From NCBI GenBank assembly GCA_037576215.1, contig JBANDB010000004.1:2542001-2606000 (forward strand): a stretch of DNA of 64,000 nt, in the 5' to 3' direction. This document shows positions 47,356 through 58,023 of this stretch, piece by piece (within the stretch, counting starts at the first letter, position 1; each line of letters opens with the position of its first letter). The DNA comes from Armillaria gallica (lineage: Eukaryota; Basidiomycota; Agaricomycetes; Agaricales; Physalacriaceae). The notes below the pieces were generated by a model. The model made no database searches. It was given only the letters and a program-made list of their open reading frames with translations, and was not told the DNA's origin. Both the position numbers and the translations under genes were made by a program.

Positions 47356-50300
47356 GTGGACCAGCTTACTTCCAACTGACTGGCATCTTTGAGGTCATGC
47401 GCCCCAAGCCCAAGAAAAAGAAGTATAAAAAGGTCGACCAGCGTGTCAAGCCTGTACCCACGCCGCTACCTGAAGAGTTCTGGATTATCCGAGAGATTAC
47501 TGGTGACCCGCTAGCAGATATACCTATTCTTTCAACTCATCCACTGGATTTCCATCCGACTGGATGCTATACTCAAGAAAACCATGACATTATAGAAGAA
47601 AATCACCCTGGGGACTTCCTATGGCCAGACGAGCGGAAGCTCATGCATCACTTCATGATGCTGCAAGAGAGCAGATTTGCTTGGGATGAATTGCAGAAGG
47701 GGAAATTCAGAGAAGATTTCTTTCCCCTGGTCACCATCCCTGTCATAGAGCATATTCCTTGGGTACACAAAAATATTCCTGTTCCTCCAGGCCTATACCA
47801 TGAAGTTATAGAAATTGTCAAAGACAAGATAGCTTCTGGAATATATGAGCCTTCTAGTTCTTCTTATCATTCCAAATGGTTCACAGTCTTTAAGAAAGAT
47901 GGACGTCTGCTTCAGATCATACACGGCTTACAGCCGCTCAACGCTGTTACCATCCGCAACTCAGGGGTGCCTCCGCTCATAGAACAGCTAGTGGAGACCT
48001 TTGGCACATGTGCTTGTTATGGCATATTCAACCTCTTTGTAGCCTTTGACCAGAGGTTACTCTCAGTAAAGAGTAGAGACCTCACGACCTTCCAAACACC
48101 TCTAGGCACCTTCTGCCTCAGCATGCTACCGATGGGTTGGACTAACTCAATGCAAGTCCTACAAGGCGACATAACCTACACACTCCAAGATGAAATACCA
48201 GATGTAACTATTCCATTCGTCGATGACATGGGCATGAAGGGACCCATCACCCGGTATGAGACAGCAGACAGCAGATATGAGACGATAGCCGAAAATTTGG
48301 GAATCTGCCGCTTCATATGGGAACATTTCCAAAATCTCAATCAGGTAGTGCAGCAAATGAAGTATGCTGGTTGTACTTGGTCAGGGAAGAAGGCATACCT
48401 CTGTGTGCCAGAAGCAATTATCGTTGGACACAAGTGCATATATGAAGGCAGAATACCTGAAGATGGAAAAGTCAACAAGATCAAGAATTGGGGACCATAT
48501 CTAGACCTTACAGACATCTGCTCATTCTTAGGAACTGCTGGAATCCTACGGATATATGTCCACAACTACAGCCTGCTGGTGAGGCCTCTGGTAAATCTCA
48601 CGCACAAAGGTGTTGAGTTTTTCTGGGGACCGGATCAAGAAGCCACTCAAGAAGCACTGAAGCAAGAAATCATCAACTCACCCGCTCTCTGCCTGATTGA
48701 CTATAAGTCAGACACGCTCATCATCCTAGCGGTCAACACAAGCATGCAAGCTGTCGGATACACCATTTTTCAAGAGGATCCTGCTAATCCGAAATGAAGA
48801 TACCCTTCCTGCTTTGGTTCTATTCCACTCAACTTGGTCGAATCAAAGTATAGCCAGCCAAAGCTCAAACTCTATGGCCTATATAGGGCATTAAAAGAGG
48901 CTGCTATCTGGATCATTGGAGTCAAGAACTTTGTGGTGGAGGTAGATGCTACCGCCATTAAGGGAATGATCAATAATCCTGACATGAACCCAAGTGCAGT
49001 AATCAACCGATGGGTAGCAGGGATTCTTCTGTTTGATTTCAAACTGGTGCACATTCCAGGAGTCAAACATGGTGTAGACGGATTGTCAAGAAGGCGTCTG
49101 CAGCCAGGCAATGAACCCACTCAAGGAGACAATCCTGACTGGGTCGACAAGATGTATGGTTTCATGCACATCGTCAACCCGCTTGTAGAAGAGTGAGCAT
49201 CCGGACGCAAAATTCTCTCTCCGATGTGGATCTTGGCAAACCACCAGATCCACCTACAGGCAGCAGATCCCATCCCGATGGATGTGGATGTGGAGATTCC
49301 CTGGAGTGCTAAAGCTAAATCTAACGATGCGAGGGTGCTGCTAGTGCAAGACTACCTTTCGGATTTCCATGTTCCTGCCTCAATGACTGAAGACCAGAAA
49401 AGAACTTTTATTAACTATGCTTCAGGTTTCTTTCTCTTAGATAACAACCTCTGGAAATGTGACAGTGGGGGAGAACACAAGCTGGTCATGCCAGCGGATA
49501 GACAATACAGGCTGCTGCAGATCACACATGACGAGCTTGGATACAAAGGCATCTACTTGGTTAGAACCCATCTCTTGAAAAGGTACTGGTGGCCTCAGCT
49601 GCTTGACAATGTCAAATGGTTCATGAAGACATGCCATATGTGTCAAATCTGCCAGACAGACAAGTGGCATATTCCACCTGTTGTTGCATATCCTGCTCCG
49701 TTATTTTCCAAAGTCTATATCAACACTTTCCATCTTCCAAAATCCAATGGATTCAAGTACATTGTACACACCCACTGCTCCATGAGTGCATACCCAGAGT
49801 TCAAAATGCTGAGGCATGAGAATGCAGAGGGGATCGCACGCTTCATATTCGAGCATATCATCTGCCGTTGGAGTAGCCTCTGAGAAATTGTAATGGATAA
49901 CGGACCCACCTTCCTAGCCACTCTGGAAATACTGGCCACTCAATATGACATCCACCATATCACCATATCCACCTATAACTCACAAGCACAAGGGGTTATT
50001 GAATGGAGACACTGTGGGTTTAGAGAATCTCTGTTCAAAGCCTGCAGAGGGGTAGAAAACAAATGGAGTCAAGTAGCACATGCTGTTATCTGGGCAGAAA
50101 GGGTCACTCCGCTGTGAACAATTGGGAAAAGCCCTTATGAGGTTGCAACAGGCATAGAACCAATCCTACTGTTGGATATAGCAGAAGTGTCTTACCTGGT
50201 TGAACCACCAACAACAGCAATCTCCACATCAGATCTCATAGCAAGACGAGTGGTTACATTGCAAAAGTGACCTGCCGACCTGGAGCAGATCCACACAAAA

Positions 50301-50681
50301 GTATATGAGTCAAGAGTCAAGACCATTCAATGATGGGAAAAGGAACATGCAAACAGGATTATTGACTGGAATTTCCAGCCTGGCGCATTAGTCCTCGTAT
50401 GGAATACAAGGGTGGAATACAAGCTCAGCCATAAATTCAAGCCAAGATATCTAGGCCCACTGGTGTACATCTCAAAGAACAGAGGTGGTGCCCTCATCCT
50501 ATGCGATCTAGATGGAACGGTGCTGGCAGATCCGATAGCCACTTTCCACTGCATTCCTTACTACCCTCGAGACTCAATTCCTATACCAGATTTAGCGGAT
50601 TTCATAGACCAGCCGCTTGTGCAAGTCAAAGCCTTGGAGAAGACAACTGACTCATATGATGAAGGTGTAGAAGATGGCTAA
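47356..50681 (+). pseudogene. Ty3-2 pol: reverse transcriptase, RNase H, integrase
   Basis: A single frame spans the whole interval, broken only by six TGA codons (48795, 49194, 49881, 50115, 50268, 50331), ending at TAA 50679-50681. Reverse transcriptase has the FVDD active-site box at 48216-48227. RNase H follows (LVESKYSQPKLKLYGLYRAL, then FVVEVDATAIKGM and DGLSRR). Integrase carries the zinc region (TCHMCQIC), the second catalytic Asp at 49896-49898 in MDNGPTF, and a GPL/VYI-type C-terminal module. It aligns along its length with Ty3-1 pol. Ty3-1 has Arg at the positions of at least two of the TGA codons (QKRSQDLE versus QK-stop-PADLE; TIRRRMG versus TPL-stop-TIG). Dead copy of an otherwise well-preserved gene. 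Confidence 0.9.
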
Positions 50682-50951
50682 GTACATTTCCTTGTTACTC
50701 AACAGACACTATTTTCGCTACACTTCCAATTTTCTTTAAAATTTTATCAGTTACTTTCAACATGCATTCATGATACCTACACCTGTGAGCAGGCAGATGA
50801 AAATCCACTCACCAAGCCGTTCTCTTTAATTTACCTTTTCTTTGAACTCTCTACAAATCATGACATGTATTCAATGTGTAAAGCCTGTGATAACTTACTG
50901 AGGCAATATCATTTCTTCACTGTTCTATGTTTCTGCTGGGAGTCAGAAATT

Positions 50952-50963
50952 CTGCTGGGGGGA
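50952..50963 (+). other. Polypurine-tract-like run after Ty3-2 pol
   Basis: GCTGGGGGGAGT lies 270 bp after the pol stop. Composition resembles the AGGGGGGA of Ty3-1. No LTR follows (next TTGTTCGCTC), so it would correspond to an internal tract, as at 4286-4301. Confidence 0.4.
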
Positions 50964-51371
50964 GTTGTTCGCTCTGCTAGCTCATGATTTTCTTATCCCA
51001 AGATCCTCTTCCCCGATTACTTCATTATCACTTCAATTCTAACCCCTCAGCTAACTTTAGATCTTACAAAGGCAACATCAAGCAAACATGCAACTCTTCA
51101 TTTATATATACAAATATTCAAGGCTCCTCTATTCTATGGAGGTACTGCTTATCTATCAAAAAATCCACCTCTTCCTCCTTCAATACTACACCATTATCTG
51201 TATCAAAAAGTCTCAAGGTCTCAAGAGTGCTATGCCCACCAAGACCATCTGCCCAGCTAGGATTCCCGCTGTGCTGCTGAAGGAGGATGGCCAGGAGTGC
51301 CTGCTGTGAATCCAACATAGCAAGATCATCAATCCACCCACCCAAGAAGTCTGGCCACCCGAGGGGCACTC

Positions 51372-52711
51372 TCAGGCACCTCTGTTTCCCTGCCTGCTCC
51401 CCTCAGGCTGCTCCTCATCAGGTGGAAGCATGCTGTCAGGATATCGTGTCTGGAGCAAATACTCCACTTCCTCAGAGGAGAAGGGACTGGATCTCCTCAG
51501 CTCATACTCAAGTGTGCAGTGAGCCACCACCAGCTGATGGGTGAGGGCGAGAATCCGGTCCCAGGCTACCTCCCTGGGGTGGGTCATTTCACCAGTGCAG
51601 TGGTCCACCAGGTTGAAGGCAAAATCAGTAACAGGATCTGAGAGGTATTCAGCATAGGCACCAGCTGAGAGACACGAGCCTACCATGACCGGGAGGTGGT
51701 CTCTCTTGCACTGGATGCAAGCTGAACATGCTGTACTCTGTGAACAGATCCACTGCTGAAGGTGTGGATGAAGGGTTGGCCTCGGGTTGACCAGATGGGC
51801 CAGTGGACGCAGGACTACTGCGACACAGGCAGGGAAGCAGAACGAACACCTGTGGCCACTTGGCAGGTGCCAGACCTGCTTTAGCCTTTCCCTTGCTAGA
51901 GCAGATCGGCTTCTGCTGGGTGGGAGTGCCATGAGCAACATGATTGGGACACCCATGACTGCTGATGAGACACTCAGTGCAGGCAGGGTGGCCATTGTCA
52001 GAATCTATGGGCAAGAGGCATTGACACCCACCATGGCACCAGCTGCACTTCTCGTCCGCTGGCTGTATTAATGAAGTTTAGTCAATTGAAGCATGGAAAG
52101 AGAACAAAGACACGTACCTTGAGGAGACCCTCCTCCTCCATTTCCACCATATAGGCACACATGGCCGGTTGGGTCTTACCCTGTTGCAGATGCTGGTTGA
52201 GGTCTGCCGGCCAGCCAGTGCATGTGTAGCCTACGCATGCGACCCGCTGTCAGTACAAATTCAAAAGAGATTGAAAAATGTTACCTTTTGTTTTGGGGGT
52301 GGGAGCAGCATCGGACACCCCTCTGCTGTCAAGCTCATCGACATCTTCTTCCTCCTCCTCATCATCAGTGTCACGATCTTTCTCTTCCATCTTTCTGTCT
52401 GCTGCACTCCTTTTCTTTGGCTCTGACCCATCCTTAACTTCTTCCTCCTCCTCCCCAGAACCGTCGTCAGAACTAGCCCCATATGCGACCAAACCCGCTA
52501 AGGTGGCAGCCACCTGTGCAGCTGCTGAATCCACTTGCGTCTCTGATGCAACCCGCCACTCCTCACCTGTCTTGTTCCCACTGGGCTTGCCCTCTGGCAC
52601 AGCCGGGTCCACATCCATGGCAGTGGTGGGTGGCTGAGCTGCCCCATAGCCTGCATCCTCATTGCCATCTCCTTCCACATCACTTGGACCAGTATCTGCA
52701 TCTGAAGACAC
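51372..52711 (-). CDS. Gene P: antisense, multi-exon Cys-rich acidic protein of Ty3-2
   Basis: Minus-strand exons: 52711-52285, 52230-52118, 52062-~51850 and ~51740-51372. The first three introns/exons keep frame with GT-AG sites (GTAACA...CGTAG, GTACGTG...ATACAG). The last junction is less sure (GTGTTCG...TTCACAG, or a frameshift). The N-terminal ~140 residues are strongly acidic with a KKR patch. The centre has CSWCHGGCQC and CTECLISSHGC (CX2CX6C), and after the third junction CSACIQC. The C-terminal third is helical (FNLVDHCTGEM, SSEEVEYLLQTRY) and ends in a Pro/Glu/Arg tail. No in-frame stops, in contrast with gag and pol of the same element. No named family. Its position, strand, introns and Cys clusters parallel G1 and G2 of Ty3-1. 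Confidence 0.6.
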
Positions 52712-52728
52712 GGTGTCATGCCTGCAGC

Positions 52729-53124
52729 ATGTCTAAGGGTGTAATTTTGCAAAATGTCATAACTTACACTTTAGCAATGCAGAGGCATCATGAGCAGGCT
52801 GACAGTGCAAGTGGCACGCGAAGAAGCAAGGTCACCAAGGTAGAGAGCTCTATAACAGAAAAAGAAGCAACGGGATTAAAACATAAGGACTTCATTGTTG
52901 CACTGTACCTTACAGGCATGCACGGCAACAAGGCTGAAGGGCGAGCTAGATTGCCAAACCACCTGTTTGCAATAGAGGACTCAGCTGGAGTGGGATGCAC
53001 TTGTACGTGGGCCAAGGCTAATTTAGATAACGACACATCTGTAATCTATGACGCATGGTCCCTGGAGATCTGGGAAAACGATATCACGCGTGGGGTAATC
53101 AAGAGAACCCTGGGCATGGCCTAG
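52729..53124 (+). CDS. Hypothetical 131-aa protein divergent from gene P
   Basis: An open frame starts only 17 bp from the gene P start codon, on the other strand. It contains mixed polar and hydrophobic sequence (EKEATGLKHKDFIVALYLTG, GVGCTCTWAKANLD). No family recognised. The tiny gap to P argues that at most one of the two starts is right. Confidence 0.25.
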   Translation: MSKGVILQNVITYTLAMQRHHEQADSASGTRRSKVTKVESSITEKEATGLKHKDFIVALYLTGMHGNKAEGRARLPNHLFAIEDSAGVGCTCTWAKANLDNDTSVIYDAWSLEIWENDITRGVIKRTLGMA

Positions 53125-54393
53125 AAACAGGCTTCAGCTGATGGAAGTAGCGAGCGGACTGGAAAGCTGAGGCATTTCTTGGTTACCGAGTCTAGAACAT
53201 GACGCTGTCACCTGCAGAGCAGACTGGAAAGCCGAATACGAAGGGTGATCAGTGATCGAGGATTAAGCAGCTATTGAGTGCACGCTCATGAGCTACTCTG
53301 CTGCTAGGGCAAGCAACGTAGACACTGCTTAGCTCTTTGAGGATACTAAAAAGAGGAACAAGTGGTGTGCTGCCTAGAGCATGGGGCCAACTCGGATGAG
53401 GGATACCCGGCCGAAAAAGAAGTAAATTACGAAAAATCCGTTTGTAACAATCAATCTTCCATAGTATAAGTAGAGTAGATTTTCACGTATTAAAAACAAG
53501 ATACCTACCCCCCATGTACAGTAATAAAGTTTCAGTTTGGATCTGGACTTGTTGCAACGCGTAAGAGTTAGTAGCTTTGAGCCTCGGCTAGAATGCAAGT
53601 TTAGCGAGCTCACAGAGAAATAGAACAAGAGAAACATTTTGGATAAAAACTTCGGTTTACTTGAGATAAGAAAGAGATTTGGGGCAGTGACGCTGCACCC
53701 ATCTTGAGAGTTTGCTGAGATAAATCTGAGAGAAAAGCTCTGTTCCTATTCCGGTTCAGTGTAAAAAGAGAATTTGTGTTGTGTCGGCCTCTGTGTAGGT
53801 CTAGAAGTAGTTGCAAGGGAATCAGCCAGCTTGAGCTGTTCTAGCAGTTGCACAAAGTGTGACAGGTGTGTGCAGTTGGACCTCGCAGCACTGTTGTTAG
53901 GGCGAGCGCACTGTGTGTGAGGACTTGTGGGGATGGTTCTGAAAGTAATTAAGACTTGAGTGGGAGTGCCAAGGGCCTCCATCATGACGAGTTTGGAAGT
54001 CAGGTTTAGCCACTAAGAGAAAGGCGGCGGCACGCGTGGATTAGATCTAGCGGCGAGTCGTACTTAGCAAGCTCACTGACCGAACTTGGTCAACTTGCGG
54101 ATCTGTGCATCTGTGTGTTCCGGCTATTGAAATATATTTTGCCTCGAGGGTTGCGTGGTTCACCATGCTCTCTTGTAAAAAGCTCCTAGAGCTAGAAAAT
54201 TTGAGACTAGCTTGAAAGTACTACGTTGTTGCACATATCGTTCTAGCGAGCTCACTGAGAGAAATTGGGATACTGTCGGCATGCAAGTAGAATTAAAATC
54301 CTTGCTCCTCTCCGCACTTAAGGAGATTGTGTGTGTGTGTTTAGTGGGGTTGAGTTGAGTTTGGTGTGTGATCACGCTAGGCCATGCTCAGTT
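53125..54393. other. Gene-free interval with a thrice-repeated 20-mer
   Basis: No coding region seen. Three related copies of TTAGCGAGCTCACAGAGAAA-type sequence occur at 53601-53620, 54064-54083 and 54243-54262. A GT-rich run (GTGTGTGTGTGT) lies near 54331-54341. Confidence 0.4.
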
Positions 54394-54911
54394 TCATGGG
54401 TGCCCGTCACCAGCCTCGTCAACGGGGTCACTGGTGGCTAACCAATCTGGATGAAGAAATTTCAGCTAGTTTCGTGAAGTTCAGAAAGGACTCACATTCG
54501 CCAACAAGATTAGATAAATCCTGCTGGAAGCTGGGACTGCGTACTGCATTTTCTTGAATGCTTGCATGGCAAAAGCGCTGAATGAAAGGGTGGATCCACC
54601 TGAAGACAGCCATCCACTGGTGTTGCAGGATGGGCACATCCACTCCGGTAACTCACGAGAGCCAGGTGATTTTATCCTACAATTGTTTTTTTTAGAACCA
54701 TTGCACACATGGAAACACAAGGACTTACACAGAACCAGATGGATTTCAGCATCCAGCAGATGTGAGCATGGGTCCACACATTCTTAGTGCCTTGAATGGG
54801 ATCCGTGACTATGGAATTGTATAAGGAGTGGGCATGTGCCTCAGTCCAATCGGACGGCATGCCCTGCCCACAACAAAATGCGAAGTTTGTAAAGTTAGGA
54901 GGGGCAGACAT
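54394..54911 (-). pseudogene. Gene Q: antisense, 3-exon small protein of Ty3-2 with one TGA
   Basis: Minus-strand model: 54911-~54728, ~54676-54494 and ~54444-54394, with introns GTAAGTCC...ATTGTAG and GTGAGTCC...CATCCAG. The product is ~140 residues starting MSAPPNFTNF, with a Trp/His-rich middle (TEAHAHSLYNSIV; NVWTHAHICWML) and an amphipathic C-terminal part (LQHQWMAVFRWIHPFIQRF), ending in an acidic tail. One in-frame TGA lies between WLS and VTG near the start of exon 2, again explainable as CGA to TGA. No family recognised. A TATA box and the shared TTGGACTTAGAGA motif lie ~460-480 bp upstream. Confidence 0.45.
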
Positions 54912-55371
54912 GCTGAGGAGAGGATGAGTTAGAAAGCTGAGAGGTGTGGATGTGCAGCCTGCACCACTGAAATTTTATACAGGTGTGCCCACACTATCCC
55001 TTCACAGGTGTCACTTGAAAAATTTCTATACTTCCACCTTAAATTTTCCCTGAAATGTTCTTGGAACATGCCTCTGTCATCATCCACTACTTCCTTGCTG
55101 AGCAGAATTGACTCTTTGCTTCTCACAACATTCCGCTGTGCTGATTTTCCATTCTGCAAGTTGAAATACGCTGAAGAGACTCTGTGCGCGCAGGCTAGAA
55201 ATGCAACAGCATCGAAGACACTGATCACACCCACACCCAACACTACACACACAAACCCTCAAAGTTTTTGGGGGGATATTATGCGATAGAAGCAGATTGA
55301 AGCAATACAACTAAACTCTCAGAATATACGATACACACATATAGCAATAGCGCTTGTAGGGTATCTAGATC

Positions 55372-55395
55372 TCTCTAAGTCCAAAGGCTTTTATA
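55372..55395 (-). promoter_or_regulatory. TATA box plus shared motif upstream of gene Q
   Basis: On the minus strand TATAAAA (55395-55389) is followed five bases later by TTGGACTTAGAGA (55384-55372). The same 13-mer lies upstream of G1 and G2. The spacing suggests the motif overlaps or precedes the transcription start. Confidence 0.45.
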
Positions 55396-55590
55396 ATAAG
55401 AGGGGTGACCAATGTCGCTGGGCCTCAAGGCAAGGTGTACTACAATACACAACACGTCGCCACACACCAACAAAACCCTCAATAAGCCTCGCACAACACA
55501 CACAGGTGACCACAAAGAACTTAAACACACCCTAAACATGACTCAAAGCTTGCGCTCTAAGCAGAAACCCTCCACAAAATGTCCACTCAA

Positions 55591-55676
55591 GCCACAGGAT
55601 TTGAACCTGTGCCAGCCCAGAGAAACAATAACCAAATAAACCCTGTCTGACAAGCCAAAGGGTTTGAACCTCTGCC
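55591..55676 (-). repeat. Two tRNA T-arm-like hairpins in tandem
   Basis: On the minus strand, GGCAGAGGTTCAAACCCTTT (55676-55657) and GGCACAGGTTCAAATCCTGT (55613-55594) each form a 5-bp stem closing a 7-nt TTCAAAY loop, the consensus T-arm and RNA polymerase III B box (GGTTCAAATCC). No matching D-arm/A box found, so these are not intact tRNA genes. Confidence 0.45.
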
Positions 55677-57140
55677 ACCTGTAGCACTGCACGTCACAAG
55701 AAACCCTCAAAACTCAAGAGTGCATCCACAATGACATGATATCTCTTATTCTCAGGGTAGAGCGCAGTCAAACCAATCTCTCAAACAGTACACAAGTCCC
55801 CCGCTAAGCTTTCTATGCCTCGTGCACTACTCAAGTCACTCAAATGTTCTCAATAAAAGGTATATTCTCTTGCTCGAAGCTACAAACTAAACCCGAAGCT
55901 AGAGCACTAAGCTGAGGGCTTGCATGCTCCTACAACGGGGGTCCAAAACTTGTACACTATTACTACACTACGGTATTTATACTATGCCCTCTACATATTA
56001 ATACAACCTTAAATAGTAACTCTTGACTGGCGGAACTTCCTTTCCTGAGTCCCGGGCATGTTGCCATAATCACACCATTGCTTGGCGCTTACTCAGAGCT
56101 CTGGCTCAGGGCCAGATCCTGGTCTCTCAGCTGCGTGACATCAGTTAACCGCGCTATCTGCACATACTGACGTCGCCTAGTATTTCCTCGGAGTTGTAGC
56201 CTACTCCACAACTCTTATTTATGGTAATAATATCTTCTAGTGATTTCCATGGTCTTCTAGGACCACCAGCATCTAGTCTAGGCCTCACGCGCATCGGCCA
56301 AAGTCAGAGACATCAGTCTTACTTCAATTCTAAACATTCTGAGGTCTAGAGCGCTAGTTCCCTGCATGGCAGTGCCTCGTGTGTCATAGATCAAGGTTGC
56401 ACGAAGTATCAATTATCTCTTGAGCTTCACTGGTTCCATTCTTAGCGCACGTCTCCTGTGCATTGTCAGTGTACTCAGTGTCAAGTGCTGGGGCTTTAGA
56501 CTTAGTGTGACCCTTATGGTATCACTCTGCAGTTAAGCCTTGTGCTCCACCAAGCATCACTCAAGAAACTTCATTGTCCACACTTAGTACACTGCGCTCT
56601 AAGGTATATCTCATTGCTTTGGTATCTAGGTCTTATAGAATGTATGTATTGATACATTTTGCGAAATTACACATGTGAACACTTTTCAAGCGTGTCAACG
56701 CATCTTTCTTGATCTTCTAGAACATTGATGCACCCCAGCCCTGAATGTGCTAGTTTCACCGGCCAATCATAGTTCACCCAATTAGGTGACTCACACAACA
56801 TATTCCCAGGTGCCTCGGGCCCACCTTGAAGACCAAGCCCACCACAATCTTCTTCCTTACTAATCCCCAATGGGGTTTCCCCATTCGGATCTGATGACCG
56901 TGCATGATATACAATCATGTGGTTACAAGCAGACTGTTCCTGATACCAAAGCTGCTAGGATCCGCTACAAGCAGTGGTGGATCCACTGAACAAAGGCTAC
57001 CAGCCACTACATGTAAGTTGTCACAGTACCCAACAAATAGGGTCCACACTTCAACCCCCCTCACAACTTGAGCTTCGCAAAAAGGTTCTTAGCTCGCTAT
57101 TGCATTTCTTTCGTTAAAGACCCTATGTGTCTACAATTGG
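55677..57140. other. Gene-free interval in Ty3-2 3' region
   Basis: No coding region seen. Mixed sequence with short inverted and direct repeats. It could hold the 3' end of gene R and a remnant insertion. Confidence 0.35.
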
Positions 57141-57935
57141 CTATTCCTGGGGATATCCTAACTCCCCTAGCTCCAGACTATAAAAATCATGCCCCGCTTG
57201 CAAATCTGCAGTGGATACGCCTTCTTCCTCTCCTTCATCATCGCTCTCCCACTTGTCTGCCATCCCACCATTAGGACGTGCCTCCCAGTCAGATACAATA
57301 GATCTGTTGGAGGTGACCTTCAGTACAGGCATGAGCACCATGCTGTACATGCCCTCAGGCCCAAGCTCACCCGCCTCCATCTCATACACCTGCTCGAATG
57401 CCCGCATCTTCCTGTAGTTGTTGATGTTGTTAATCCTCGCATACTCGGCACACATGAATGGTGTCATCTGCCCAAACCAGTTGGGGTCCAAGAACAACAC
57501 AACTTGTTTGATTAAAGCATCGTTGGCGGTCTCAACGCTGTATGATTCGCATATCACAATATCTGTGTGCCTCATATGAGAATGGCAGGCTTCATAAACC
57601 TGCTAGGACTTCATGAGTGGGTGCGATTCTGTGCGGTGGGGAGATGGGTGGAAACTCATGTTGTGCGCAAGAAACTCCTTGATCCAGCGCAGTAAATGTT
57701 GCCCTACAAGCTTGGTGGGGTAATGAGCTGATAGGATCGGATTGGGGGCGGTTCAAATGGACATCCACAAGTTGTTTATAATGGACCGCATAAATGCATT
57801 AGCCTGTCGCCTGTCACCAGCATCCGTAATTTCGTGTAGGCGCATGAGAGCGGCTTGCATGCTGGTCAGGTCGACTGTCTGAGCTAGAACAGGCTGGGTT
57901 GGGTGGTCCATTGCACCTCTCACCTGCACCATCAC
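57141..57935 (-). pseudogene. Gene R: antisense protein of Ty3-2 with acidic C-terminus, broken
   Basis: Minus-strand reading from 57935 gives an N-terminal helical part (LTSMQAALMRLHEITDAGDR), a TGA at ~57753, a continuing segment to a TAG at ~57608, and then 57575-57141 open: SYSVETANDALIKQVVLFLD, NNINNYRKMRAFEQVYEME and an acidic tail (DDEGEEEG). The first stop fits CGA to TGA. The second may lie in an intron. It starts 89 bp from the 3' LTR, as the last antisense gene of the element, parallel to G2 in Ty3-1. No family recognised. Confidence 0.45.
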
Positions 57936-58023
57936 TGGCTTTTATTTGGGTGCTACCCTTTTCCCAATTTGATTATCCAATGACAGTGTGAGTGGGGATG
58001 CTCACAATGTTTCTTTCCCCGGT

